In this document: positions 19,601 to 31,923 of the stretch, piece by piece
Numbering within the stretch: position 1 is the first letter of the stretch
Layout: each line of letters begins with the position of its first letter
From: Mantamonas sphyraenae
Taxonomy: Eukaryota > CRuMs > Mantamonadidae
NCBI GenBank assembly: GCA_026936335.1
Contig: JAPMXV010000052.1
Location: 1 to 64,000, forward strand
Reading direction: 5' to 3'
Length of the DNA: 64,000 nucleotides
The notes under the pieces: model-generated
Databases searched by the model: none
Told to the model about the DNA's origin: nothing
What the model saw: the letters and a program-made list of their open reading frames with translations, nothing else
Made by a program: the position numbers and the translations under genes

Positions 19601-22600
19601 AGCAGAGGTGACGGCGACCGCCCGCCCTGCATCGGATCCAGCATTGGTGAATCCCCAAGCTTGACGACCTCCAGCCCAGCCCGCGTCTCTTCTTCCTCTT
19701 CCTCTTCTTCGTTCTCTTCTTCCTCTTTGTCTTCTTCGTCCTCGTTGTCGTTGTCTTCTTCTTTCTCCTCCTCCTTCTCCACCCTATCCTCCCAATCACC
19801 GTCCTCCTTCTTCACCACCGCCACCACCGCCACCACCTCCTCCTTCTCCTCCTTTACCTCCCGCTCCACCTCCTCCTTCTCCTCCTTTACCTCCCCCTCC
19901 TTCTCCTCCCGCTCCACCTCCTCCTTCTCCCCCTTCTCCACCTCCTCCTTCTCCCCCCTCACCACCACCCCATCCTCCACCCCATCATCAACCTCCCCAA
20001 CCCGCTCCGGCAACAGTGGCTTCTCAAGATGCTTCGCGCCACCCTCCCCCATCTCCACACCGTCACTTCTACCCCCATCCCGGGCTTCCTCCACCGCTTT
20101 GGCCTTGGGGTACACAATACGCGACACACGAGGCTTCGTCTGCCCACCTGATGCACCTGCTACTCGCCCAGGCTGCGCCACGGCTGCCCCTCCAACCTCC
20201 CCCGCAGTTACACCTTGTTTCGCTGCCTCCATCGCTGCCTCCGTCTCCTCTGCTTCTTGAAGCACAGAACGATCCCCGAGCACCTGCAACACCGGTTCCG
20301 CCTCCTTCAACCCCACCTTTTCCATCTTTTCCTCCAGCCATGCTTGCAGCGGCTGCTGGTGCGCATCCTGCGTGATCTTGCGCACTTCCCTCTCCATCGC
20401 CGCCTCCGCCACACGCTCCTCCTCCGTCTTTTCCTCCTCATCCTCTTCATCCTCCTCCTCCTCATCCTCCTGCACGTACTGCGGCTGCATCTCTTCTCTG
20501 CGCTTCCCTCCTCGCTTCTTCCGCACAGATTTGCTTCGCTGCCTGCTCGGCGATGTTCGACTGCCCTTCTTCTTCCCTCCGGCTGCTACTCCGACTCGCT
20601 TTTTCTTTGTCCGCTGTCCCCGCATGCTCCCTCCGCGTACCATCTCTTCCACCTCTGCTTGTGCTTCCTCCTCGTCTTCAAGTGTCCGTGATCCAACGCC
20701 ATCCCCCTCCTCCTCCTCCTGGCCCACACCACTGTGAGCGTTCAGACGTGCCAACAGCGCTTCCACATCAACAGGTTCCCGCGCTCGCTCTTCCTGTGCC
20801 TTTTTCTCCTTCTCCTTTTGCTCTTCCGCACGCGCGCGCGCAGACCGCACTTTGGCCATGTGCTCCTCGCTCGCTCCCTCCACAACCTCCTTCTTTTCCC
20901 CAATCCGCGCCACAGACATACTTCCCCGCATCTGCGGTCCCAGATATCCGCTCTCCTCTCCAGAATCCTCCTCCGCCGCTTCCTCCGTCCACTCTGTCCG
21001 CACCGTTCCCTCCACAACAGGGTCTGCCCGTCCTCCGCTGCTTTCTACAACTCCTTCCCTCTTGCCCTTGCTGTGTCCTCCGCGTCGGTGCTTGCTTCCG
21101 CTTCGCCGCCTCGTTCCTCCTCTTCCCTGCTCTTTGCTTTCCTCCTTCCCTGTGCTCTCCGGCACCTCCAGCGTCGTGCTTGCTTTGGCCATCAGCTCTC
21201 CAAGAAGCGCACTTGCGGACACAGACTCGCCGCTGCTGCTGCTCGCCTGTCCGCTCTTCTTCCGCCCTTCTCGTGGTGACACCTCCCCGCTTCCGCCCTC
21301 CCGCTCCTCCTTCGATCCTTTTCGTGCAAACGCACGCCCCACGTTTCGCATCATCGTCTTGCGCCTTTGCATATCTGCCACCTTGTTGGCCGCCTTTAGC
21401 TCACGCACCTCCTTCTCCAGCTCCTGGATTCGCTCCACGTACGTCACAACCTCCTCCTCCAGCTCCAACACATGAGACCTCTCGTGATGGATCCACTCAC
21501 GCAGCCTGTTTGCATCCTCCTCTTTCACCATTGCAAATCCCTCCTTTGACTCCCGCTCCATCAGATCCAGCGCGTCCTTCAGCACTCCTTTCACACGCCC
21601 AAACACTTCCTCCAACTCCTTCGCCGACGTCGGCGTCCGCAACTCCACAATCGGCGCAATCTGATTCATCAAAAACATCAGCGCCGACGACGCCACCCGG
21701 TCCACAGCACGGCTTTCGTCGTACTGCTTCCTCAGCGTGTTCAGTTTCGTCTGCATCCGAAAGTTCCGCGCTGTCAGCGTCTGCAGCTCTTGCTCCAGCG
21801 ACGCCTGGCTCGCACGCAGCGCTTTCATGTCTCCCATGTGCGATTCCAGTTCCTCCTGCTTCTCCTCCAGCGAGCCCCTCAGTTTCGCTGCGATCTCCTG
21901 TGCCCGCTTCTCGCTGTCCGACAACCGCCGCACCTCCTTCTTCAGGTTTGCAATCTGCCGTGCCGAAAACGTGTCCCAGCTGCCCGATCCCCGTCGCTCC
22001 AGCAGCGACACATGCGACCCACCTCCGCTGCTCCCCTGCGAGTCCTTCCGCTGCCCGCTACGCCATTCGTCAATCGTGTTGCCCACGTCGTCGTCGTGCA
22101 GCGACTCCAGCTGTTCCAGCACGTGTGCTTGGTCGTGATGCGTCCCTTGCTCCTTCAACATGCGCCTGTGCACGCTCTGCAACTCCGTCTTCAGCTTCTC
22201 CACACGCGCTTGTTCCACTCCCAGCTTCACACTCGACATACGCACTTCCTCACGCATCTCGCTCAGCTGAGCCTGCATCTCCTGCCTCTCTGCGTCCATC
22301 TCATACTCTGCTTCACGCTTCACCAGGTACACCCCGTGCTCGTGCTTCTCTCGCATCTCCGCAATCCGCTTTTCGTACTCGTTCCGGATTTCGTCGTACG
22401 CCTTTTGCCAGTGCTCCTTGTCCACGCTGCTCTTCGACTCTGTCAGCTGCTTTGAAAATTGCGCTCGTTGCGCCTGCAGTTGCCGTTCGTACCGGCTCAC
22501 CGTCTCCTTCAGCTCCGCTTGCAGGTTGATTTTCTGCTCCTGCATCGCCTTCATCAGCAGCTCCACCTCCGTCTGCAGGTTCTCCACCTCGCTTTGATGC

Positions 22601-24270
22601 ATCGTTAGCGACGCTTCTCCTGCGTCGTGCTGCTCCTTCATCTTCAGCAACTCCTTCTTCAGCTCTTCGATTTGCTCCTGTTCCAGCGACCGCTCGTCCG
22701 TCTCGGCCATCAGCTCCGTCTGCGTGTCCTCCAGCCGCGCCCGCAGCTCATTTTTCTCACGCAACGTATAGTCCAGCTCCCCTTGGATCAATTCCAGCTC
22801 TGCACGCACTTCGTCCAGCGTCCCTTTCGTGTTTCGTACCTCGCTCTCCAACTGCTGCTTCCGCTGCGACAGGAACAGCACAGAATCTGCCTCCCGTTCA
22901 TACAGATCCCTGTACTCTAGCACTTCGTGCTCAGCTTTGCGCTTCCCTTCTTCCGCCTCCTCCACCGCCCGTTCCAGAGCTCCGATTTGTTCCTTGATTG
23001 CCTCGTCGTTCAGCAGCACTGTGTTGCCATCCTCGTCCTCGTTCACGTACGACCGCAGCACTTCGATTTGCGACTGGTACTTGCTGCGTTCGTTGTGTGC
23101 AATCCGCTCCATCTTGTGGAACAACGATTGGTAGTAGCCCCACAACTTTGCCATCACCTGCCCGCGCTCTGTGCACTGCGCCCACACCTGTCGCATCAGC
23201 TCGTGAAACATGTTCGAGTACACCTCGTTGCACTGTTTCATCAGGTATTCCATCGTCACCGTCCCCTTCCGTTGGATTTCGCTCCGCTCCTGCCGTTGCA
23301 GCCTGCCCAGCAGCTCGTTCAGCGCGTTGTCCAGCATCACTGCGTCTCGCCGAGACGATGGTTTCGACGAAGGGAACACCTGTGTCACCCATTCGTTCTT
23401 GTTTTCTGTGTAGTCACACGCACGCCCCAACCAGATCGGAACCATGTGTCAGCGCCCCATTGCCAATTCCAACCGTTGCACTTCCCACTTCCCTCGCCAC
23501 AAACAACCCCTTCCCAGTCACACTCCTTTCTTGCAACGACTCCACAGACCCCCCTTCCTCGTTGCCCTCCCACCCTCCCCACTTTCCCCACTCCCTTTCC
23601 CAACCACACACCCCAACTCACCGTCGTACACAGCCGCCGACGACGCATCGTTGGTTTGCGGCGGCACGGCGCTCCTCTCAAAGATGTGCAGCTCCTCCGG
23701 CAGCCTCGACTCTGGAATCTGTGTCGATGCATGCCATGCTGTGCTGCTCTTGTCGCTCCGGTACGAGATGTCCTTGCTGCTTGCAGACAACGGCTGGCTC
23801 GAGTGTGGCAATGTGATGCGAGTCAACGCCACCCCGCTTCCTCGACCATCCACCTCCACACCCTCCTCCTCCTCCTCCTCAATCCCAACGTCTCCATACT
23901 CTCTTCGTGTCCTCGATGGCCACCCTTCCTCGTCTTCGAACCGCACTCCCTTGCTGCTCCCGCCTTGCCGCGTTGTCGTTGCTCCGCCTCGCAGCGTCGT
24001 CTCCAATTCTGGCAGTCGCGTGCTCCCATCCACGGACGACGACCCTCCCCCACTCTCATCAAACTCTTCTCGCCCTGCATTCCGCAGCACGTATCCCGAA
24101 AAGTCTTCCACGTCGCTGTCCAGCCGTTCCGCGTCCGTTCGCACCGCCCCGCTCCACGTCGACGTTCGCCCTTCGCTCTCCTTCTCCTCTGCGCCCGTCC
24201 TTCGCACACGTCCTCCCTCTCCGCCTTCGCCCTGCATTCGTCGCGATACTTGCTCCCCGGACACCTGCAT
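16648..24270 (-). CDS. Giant AXDND1-like axonemal protein
   Basis: Exons 24270-23622 and 23405-16648 encode 2,468 aa. The 216-nt intron (GTGAGT...ACACAG, phase 1) restores VYDENKNEWVTQVFPSSKP, which parallels AXDND1 (YDNK...LFPSMKPS). Upstream, PEELHIFERSAVPP parallels the AXDND1 PEEFHIVKNKGVLP. Residues about 235-320 form an axonemal dynein light-chain (p28) type segment (LDNALNELL...HELMRQVW..CTERG). A coiled coil follows to about 900, then Lys/Glu- and Ser-rich low complexity to about 1570. Near 1585 is an IQ-like motif (KKIQNNWRKYKKS at 19264-19320). A helical globular region of some 400 residues (about 19250-18090) and a disordered basic tail end the protein. Human AXDND1 is about 1,000 aa, so the C-terminal 1,400 residues are extra. 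p28-type proteins bind inner-arm dyneins; a structural role in the axoneme is inferred. Confidence 0.7.
17185..17258 (-). repeat. 12-bp minisatellite in coding sequence
   Basis: Four to six copies of CTCCACCTCCTG (last copies perfect, earlier ones CTCCACCTCCTT) lie inside the AXDND1-like gene. On the coding strand they encode repeated Glu-Val-Glu-Gln / Glu-Val-Glu-Lys tetrapeptides in a disordered acidic stretch. The repeat keeps the frame, so copy-number changes would be tolerated. Confidence 0.85.
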
Positions 24271-24354
24271 GCTGCCAGCACCCTGGACCAAAACGTTCTC
24301 TTGCCTCCCGACGTGCCTGCCCTCCTCCACTCAACCAATTCTGCCTGCCCCGCC
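24271..24354. promoter_or_regulatory. 84-bp bidirectional promoter between two ciliary genes
   Basis: This interval separates the ATG of the AXDND1-like gene (24270, minus) from the ATG of WDR19 (24355, plus). It contains a CCAAT pentamer at 24335-24339. I looked for an RFX X-box (GTNRCC spacer RGYAAC) and did not find a good one. Joint expression of the two ciliary genes is inferred from spacing. Confidence 0.5.
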
Positions 24355-27300
24355 ATGGTAAGACCCGTCTGCCTCTCCCTCCACCCTCTCCCCCCTCCCC
24401 TCCCGCACCCCTGTCCTCACACCGCATCCCATCCCGTCCCTCCACCCGGCAGAAATCCTCCCTGTGGAACAAGGGCAACAAAGAGCACGGCCACGGGCCC
24501 GTCCACTTTGCTTGGCATCCCAACAGCAACTATCTCGCCTCCTCCGGCGCAAACCGTGTCGTTCACATCTATGGCCGCGGTGGTGACCTCGTCGCAGAGT
24601 TTTCTCTCGCCAGGTGGGTCTTTGGCGCCCAAAATCCATCCGGCCCCCATCACACGCTCACACTCCCTTCCCGACCAACCCCTTCCCCACGCCCGCACAA
24701 ACACACACAGCCCGTGTCTTGACATGGACTGGGACAAGGACGGCGAGAAGCTCGCCGTCATCCAGGTCGAGTCGGGCCTTGTCCACCTCTGGGACATCAA
24801 CACACGCAAGGTGCAAAAGATAGACACAAACAGCAAGGCCCTCTCCTTCCTCAAGTGGTCCAAAGTCGGCCCAGAGGTATGTGGCACTGTCCCTTCTCTC
24901 CTACACCCTCATCTCGCCCGGTCCCTGGCCCCCCAAAACCATGCCGGCCGTTTTTCGCGCGCTCACTTCCTGCGGCCCTACCCACACAGCTTGCCATCGG
25001 CGACGAGAACGGAAACTTGACTCTGTACAACAAAAAGAACTTTCGCAAGGTGCCCATCATGGGCAAGCACACAAAAGCCATCACCTGCGGTGCCTGGAAC
25101 GCAGAGAACCTCCTTGCTCTCGGTGCAATCGACAACTCCCTCAGCATCAACAACAGCGACGGAGACACCATCGAGCACAGCAAACTCCGCGGTACCCCTT
25201 CCGACGTCGTCTTTGCCGACATGAAGGCTGAACGCGAGCGCAGCAGCAGCAAGAGCTCCTCCAAAGAGACTACCGTTTCCTTTGCTCTTGGCCGCCGTAA
25301 CCTCCTGCTTCACAACATGGCTGGCGAAAAGCCCATCGAGCTTGCCTTTCAGGCCAAGTACGGCTCCATTGTTGCCTTTCGATGGTTCGGCGACGGCTAC
25401 ATCATGCTCGGCTTTGAGAGCGGCTACCTCGTGATCATCTCTTCCCGTACGCTGCTAGCATGCCCGGTCCTCTTCCCTTCATCCCCTCCCATTCCTGTCT
25501 CCTTTCCACTAACCGCATCTCTCTCGCCCTTCCGCCACCCATTCCGCAGATCTCGAGGAAATCGGAAGGGAGATCATCTCCTACCAATTCCACCGCAACG
25601 GCCTCGTCGACGTCGAGGTCTCTCCGGAAGTCGGCAAGGTTGCAACGTGCGGAGACAACTGTGTCAAGATCATCGACCTCAGTGACTGGCAGGAGCTCAA
25701 GACCGAAACCATGATCCTCGAGCAGGAAAACAACCTCATGTACAAGCTCGGCTGGTCTCCCGACGGCCAGATCCTCACCCTCGCTACAAAGAGCGGCTTT
25801 ATCTACAACTTTCTCACCTCTCTCCCCTCTCTCTACAGCAGCTACAACCACAACGTCCTCTGCCTCACCTCTCTGCGAGAGCTCACCATCCGCGACGCCC
25901 TCAACCCAAAGGCAAAGAGCATCTCACTGCCCATTGACCTCGAGCCTTCCCTTGTCGCCCTCGGTCCATCCCATGCAGCCATTGGCATGAACAATCACGC
26001 TTGGTTCTACCACATTGCCCCCGGCCAGCAAAGCAGCAGCTCATCCGCCTCGGCAGGCTCTGCCATCTTTGTCAACGAACGCGAGTACAACCTCTCCATC
26101 GACGCCATTCATCTCGGCCAAGAGTACGCCGCCATCCTCACAGAGGGTGTCCTCATTGTCCACAGCATCGAAGCCAGCGACGCCGACGAATGGACCTATC
26201 CCGACGAGAGCAAGGGCGACAGCGACGCCGCCGTCACCGCCGTCTGCATCACAGACAACTTTCTCATCTTTGGCACCGACCAGGGGAAAATCCTCTACCT
26301 CGATCTGCACGAGTGGACCCTCGTCAACGATCGCCAGATGAAAAACGCCCGCCACATCCGCACCCTCAGCGCAAACAGCAGCGGCACACGCGTCCTCTAC
26401 ATCGGCGACAACGGCTCCGCCTGTCTCTTCAACCCCGTAGACTACACAGAGGTTGCCGTGCCCGACATGCCCTCAGCCTGCGAAAAGATCATCTGGGACC
26501 TCGCCGACTTTGGCGTCTTCCTCGCCATCGACAAGCACGACATCTACGTCTATGTCTACGACCCCATCACCCTCCGTGGCCCAACCATCACCATGATCGG
26601 CAGCACAGAGCGCCCGGCAAATTGTAACCCTATCCTTTGTGTCAATGGCGCCGTGTACTTCCAAAACACAAGTGGCCACCTCGACAAGCTCGTCCTCAGC
26701 ACACACCGCTCCATCACGGGTTCCCTCTCTTCGATGAGCACCCAGCAGATCCAGTCCTGCTTCACCCAAAGTGTCGCTCTCGGTCATATCAAGGACGCCT
26801 GGGACGTCGCACGCAACATCGACGAGGACGACGTCTGGCGCGCCCTCGCCAAGAAGGCCATGGAGACTCTCGACCTCGAGCTTGCCCTCGCCTGCTTCCG
26901 CGAGCTCAACAACCCGGGCATGGTCCTCAGCATCAAGAACATCATGCACATCGAGGAACAAAACCTCCTCTGCGGCCACGTCGCCATGCTCTTTGAAGAC
27001 TACTCCTACGCCCAGGAGTGTTTCCTCAAGTCCTCCAAGCCCATCCTGGCTCTGGAGATGCAGCGTGACCTCTTCAGCTGGGAGCAGGCCCTCATGATGG
27101 CACGCCAGCTCGCGCCCGAGGAGGTGCCCAACATCTCCCGCCAGTACGCCCAGCAGCTCGAACTCAACGGAGAGGTGCAAAAGGCCACGCGAATGTACAG
27201 CGAGGCGCTGAACAACGCCGTCACCGACGAGCAAATCGAGCTGTGCGAGGCCGGTCTGGCGCGCGTCCTCATCCGTGCCAACGAGATCACAAAGGGCGTC

Positions 27301-28864
27301 AAGATGGCCATGGCCAGCAACAACCCGCAGCTTTGCAGCGAGTGTGCCCTCCTTCTCGAAAGCCAGAAGCAGTACGCAGAGGCCGCCACCCTCTACAAGC
27401 AGGCCGGCAACTTTGACAAGGCGGCCGCCATCTTTATCAAGCTCAAGAACGTGCGCGAGGTGGGCAAGATCATCGACATGATCACCTCCCCCAAGCTCCA
27501 CGCACAGTACGCTGAGGCCATGGAGAACGAAGGCGAATACGTTGCCGCGGAAAAGGCCTATGAGCGCGCCAAGCAGTTTGACAAGGTTGTTGAACTCAAC
27601 CTGGAGAAGCTGCAGAATCCTCAGAAGGCCTTCAACATGGTACGCGAGACACGCAGCCCCGAGGGCGCCGTTCTCGTCGCCAACTTTTGCAGGCGCAACA
27701 GCGACGTGGCCTCCGCCATCGAGTTCCTCCTCATTGGCAACATGAACGACGACGCGTTTGAGCTCGCGCGCAGCAATGACCGCATGGAAGAGTACGCTCA
27801 GGCGCTGGGCGACCAGGGTAGCGACGAGGAGTACCAACGCATCGCCAGCCACTTTGAGGCGCAGGAAAGGTTTGGTCCTGCTGGGGACTACTATGTGCGC
27901 TGCGCGCAGTACATGAAAGCGCTGCGTCTGTTCCAACGTGCCGGTGGCGACTATCTCATCCACGCAGTCAACATGGTCGGCGTGGCCCAGGACGACGCCA
28001 TCACGAGCCGCCTCGTGGATCACCTGCTGGGCGTTGATGGCCAGGTGCAGAACCCATACTACATCTACCTGTTGTACATCGAGCTGAACAACTTGTCTGA
28101 AGCGGCATCCACCGCGCAGATGATTGCCGACGCCGCACGCGAAGAGGGCGACTACAAGCGTGCCCACGAAATGCTCTTTGAGTGCTCCACCGAGCTGGTC
28201 AAGCGAGGCACGCCTGTACCGCGGGAGATGCGCCAGCACTTGATGCTCCTCCACAGCTATTCGCTTGTCGGCAAGCTCGTGCGAAAAGGAGAGCATCTCA
28301 ACGCAGCCCGCCTGCTCATCCGTGTGGCCAAGAACATCTCCCTGTTCCCCGACCATGTGGTGCAGATTCTCACCTCCTGCGTGATCGAGTGCACACGTGC
28401 AAAGCCAGAGCTCAAGAAGAGCGCCTTTGAGTGGGCCACCCTCCTCATGCGGCCTGAATACCGCCAGATGATCGACGCCAAGCACAAACGCAAGATGGAG
28501 ACCTTTGTGCGCAAGGCCAGCAGCCGCAAAGCTGAAGATCCCGAGGAAGCTACAGCCCCGTGTCCGTTCTGCGACTACGCGCACCTGGAAGAGAGCAGCC
28601 TCGACTGTCCCAACTGCAAGAACCTGCTGCCTTTCTGCATCCTGTCGGGCAAGCACATGGTGCGCAGCGACTATGCCCAATGTCCGTCGTGCAAGTCGCC
28701 CGCTCTGCACTCGGCCGGCAATCTCTTCTTTGTCGATGGCGACCAGGTTCTGGATGCCTTTGAGTGCCCAATGTGCCACAACGCCATCCATCGCCAAGAG
28801 TTTGCTCGTCTCGGCGACAAGGAGATCGATGCGTCCCTCAAGATGATGAGTGGCGGCAGTGGAG

Positions 28865-28912
<48 letters not shown>

Positions 28913-28917
28913 TGTGA
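24355..28917 (+). CDS. WDR19: Intraflagellar transport protein 144 (WDR19)
   Basis: Five exons, 24355-24357, 24453-24613, 24711-24876, 24990-25446 and 25550-28917, encode 1,384 aa (human 1,342). Exon 1 codes only for the start Met (ATG followed at once by GTAAGA); exon 2 begins KSSLWNKGN. All junctions are GT-AG and in phase. Two WD40 propellers fill residues 1 to about 640 (diagnostic blocks MDWDKDGEKLAVI, KHTKAITCGAWNAENLLALG, KVATCGDNC, AIGMNNHAWFY). TPR-type helices follow (FAWHP..., ALEMQRDLFSWEQAL, QYAEAMENEGEY). Near the C-terminus are the CxxC zinc-binding pairs (CPFCDY, CPNCKN, CPSCKS, CPMCHN). WDR19 is a core IFT-A subunit needed for retrograde transport and membrane-protein entry into cilia. 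A poly-Ser tail coded by an AGC repeat, absent from animal orthologues, ends the protein. Confidence 0.97.
28864..28911 (+). repeat. AGC microsatellite (poly-Ser)
   Basis: About 15 AGC units at the 3' end of the WDR19 coding region encode the terminal Ser run before NM-stop. Confidence 0.95.
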
Positions 28918-28985
28918 TGTGAGAGGAGCAAAATTCATTGTGCACTTCATGCAGTGCCCATCAATTCCCTTCATCAGCGCCCTGT

Positions 28986-29639
28986 TCACGTTGTGTACAC
29001 CATCTGGATCTCAAAGCTGAACAGCCTGTTCCTCCACGGGTTTGCGATGAGATTCTGCTTCTCCTCGTCCTCGACGTCTTCAAACTTGTCGACAAGCTCG
29101 CGGTACTCACTTTCATGCCTGTGGTACTTGTTGCGCTTGCTGGTCTCTTGGAAAATATCCTGGTGCAACTGTGCACGCTCACGGTACACTTCGCTGAGCT
29201 GGACGTACTGCAGCAGCTCGTGCATCTTGACGGCTGTCTTGGACGACGACGAGCTGTGGCCCATGGCCATGTCCAGACAGTTGATGACCTCGTCCAGCAG
29301 CTCCATGCGCTCGCTGCGGTTGTCCACCGCCGTGTGTTCGTACAACAGCCAGTTGATGCAGGCCGCGTTGCCCTGCATACCCACATGCATGTCTGGGTAT
29401 GCCTTGAGGTCGAAAAAGCGCATGGCAAACTCGTAACGCGACAACGAGTCTTCCAGATCCGCACGGAAGCCGCTTGCATCACCCAGTTTCTCCTTGCACA
29501 GCGCTCGCTCAAACAGAATCTCGCCGATCCGCATGTTTACGTTGGCCACCATGCTCTTGTTGATACGCACAGCATCCTCGCGCATCTTCAGTGTCATTTC
29601 GCGGACCTTGGCCTCTTTCTCTTCTTGTGTGGGAGCCGC

Positions 29640-29693
<54 letters not shown>

Positions 29694-30862
29694 AGACGAC
29701 GAAGAGGATGACCCGGCAAAGGACTCCTTCGCCTCGTTCAGTGCGCTCTCTGCGTTCTTCTGAGACTCGGTAAAGGTGAGCAGAGCCTCGTTAGTGGTGG
29801 AATAGGCCAGGTCCAGGTGAGCCATGCGGGCCTGAACGGACGAGGTGTCCTCGTCCTTGTCCAAAGCCATGGGGAGCGTGGCTGCAAAGCGGCGGTCTCC
29901 CAGGCCACGCTTCATGTGCAGACGTGCAAGGTGCAGCTTGGCCTGTGCGATGCGGTTCAAGCGGTTGTCCTCGCTCAGGCCTTCCTCGGAGTTGGTCTCC
30001 GAATACATTTCCACGAGCGACTCGAAGATCGCGTAGGCATTGTCAACCTCTGCCCAGCGCTCCTCCTCCACGATGGCAGCACGACGCTCGTGAAGCACTG
30101 CCATGCTCTCCTTAATTGTGCCCAGCGTATTGCCCACAATATCTTCGTCCTGGATGCCTGCCTCATAGTACTTGATGGCGTTCTCCACGTGTTCGCGCAG
30201 GTTGCCCTCCGTCATGCGGTTGTAGCAACTGGCCAGCAGCAGACGTGTCTCGGTCAGCACCGTGAGGACCTCTTCGCCTGTCACGTCGTCGCTCTCGTAG
30301 TACTCCAGGCACAGCTTGCCGTACTTGCAGGCCAGGCGCAGGTTCTTGTTGGTGTCGTCCACTTGCCTCCTTGCGTACAAGCGGGTAAGCAGCGCCGCAT
30401 CCAGAGCTGTCATGCGCTTCTCGCCCTCGCCTTGCTCGCCTTCGGACATTGCACGGCGCACCTTCCATGTAGCGATCACCAGGGCAGCTTCGGCAAGTGG
30501 CTGTGCATACGGTCCGGAATACGAGGCAAACATGCTGGAGATGCGGTGCAGCACCATGAGGAGCACACCTGTGATGTTGGACTGCTTGTCTGCAGGCAGT
30601 TCCTTGCCGCCCGGGTTGCGGATGCCGATCAGCACGCCCTCGCACAACGAAGGCAACATATCCACCATCTGCTGGTCAAACAGGTGTACCACGCTGGCCA
30701 TCACCTGCTGCACCTTGTCACTGCTGCTGGCACCCGTTGCCTCTGTGTTTGTGATTTCACTCAGCATCGCCAGCACGATCTTCACGAACCCCTGCGCGTA
30801 CTTGTTTCCGTCCTCTGACACATCCAGATCCACGCTGATCTGCTGGCCTCCTGCCGCAGACA

Positions 30863-30893
<31 letters not shown>

Positions 30894-31923
30894 TGCTCCG
30901 CTCAGATCTGTGCTGCGTTGCTTGCCCTTGTTGCTGCGAGTTTTGGGCGTGGCTGCGGTCGAGCCTCCCGACACGGCTTTTGCTGCCGCTGCCTGTGCCT
31001 CTGCAGCCGTGGCCTGCTTCTCCTGCTCCAACTCCGCCTTGGTTTTCACGTTCTTTGCACGCAGGTCGTTGATCTCTTCACGGCAGTCCTCCCACATGTC
31101 CGCAGGCATGGTCTCCCGATTGGCCTTGGCCTCCAGCAGCTGCTCCAGCGCCTCCTGGTCCTTCTCCAGGTTTGTGAGGGCCTTGCCCAGGTGATAGCGC
31201 GCACAACCGTCGTTCTCGTCAAACTCGATGGCATTGCGTGCCGCCTTGACCGCCTCGCCCCAGCGCTCGTGCTGCACGAGAACGTGGCACTGAAGCGCAT
31301 ACACTTTGCTCAGCACCTCGGACAACAGATCCCACTCGGGCTCCTGGTCGTCCACCTTGAGGATGTTCTGTGCTTGCGGGTGTACGGTTCACGGCAAAAA
31401 TTGCAAGTGTGTCGTGTGTCCGGCGAGTGTGAGTGCGTGCAGGAGCCGCGGCCGTCCGTCCGTTCGTTTGCGCATGCTCGCCAGCCCTACCTTGCGTGCC
31501 ATCTCCAGGCGGTGCACCACCTTCTTGTAATCAAAGTCATCCTTGCGCTTCAGCGCACGTTCGTACTGTTTGATTGCCTCCAGTCCATTCTCTGCAGTGA
31601 GTTCGGGCAGGCGTGAATGTGGTCCGTGTCAGGAAAAAGCGCCGAGCCTGCCGACTTGCACACCACCTCAGTGTCGGTCACGTACCAGACAGCTCGTCGT
31701 CGTCGTACGAATCCAGCTGCAGAAATGCCTCTGTGGTGAGCATGCGCTTGTTCTCGTCCCCATTGCTCTGTTTGCTCGGTGTGTCGTCCGACAAATACCA
31801 CCACGCACCCACAGCCGCCACAGTTGCAGTGGCTGCCATGCCCAGGATCGCACCGGTCGACCAGCCACTGCTTGTGCTTGTCTCGCTGTTGTTCGCGCCT
31901 GTGTTGCTGTTCTGCGCGCTCAT
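28986..31923 (-). CDS. Membrane-anchored TPR protein, unknown family
   Basis: Exons 31923-31686, 31591-31491 and 31367-28986 encode 906 aa. The introns are 94 nt (GTACGT...CTGCAG) and 123 nt (GTAGGG...GCACAG), both in phase. Residues 1-17 are polar, 18-36 form one hydrophobic helix (GAILGMAATATVAAVGAWWYL), and a short acidic stretch leads into TPR-like helices (NGLEAIKQYERAL; WGEAVKAARNAIEFDENDGCARYHLGKAL). After a Ser-rich linker, residues about 290-650 are all-helical (VVHLFDQQMVDMLPSL; LETRLLLASCYNRM type repeats). A second poly-Ser run and a helical C-terminal domain (about 700-906) follow. Single N-terminal anchoring with a large cytosolic TPR body suggests a tethering or receptor role on an organelle, possibly the mitochondrial surface. 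I recognise no orthologue. It diverges from NDUFAF7 across 62 bp. Confidence 0.72.
29641..29691 (-). repeat. (CTG)17 microsatellite
   Basis: Seventeen perfect CTG units on the plus strand, read as AGC on the coding strand, give the second poly-Ser run of the TPR protein. A shorter run (9 units) lies at 30865-30892 in the same gene. Confidence 0.97.

Noticed and set aside
24271-24354. RFX X-box in the ciliary gene promoter
   Set aside because: No sequence matching both half-sites with 0-3 base spacing; only a CCAAT pentamer is present.
26473-28989. 838-codon minus-strand frame
   Set aside because: It lies entirely antisense to the WDR19 C-terminal half, which has unmistakable homology; the antisense translation has no domain.
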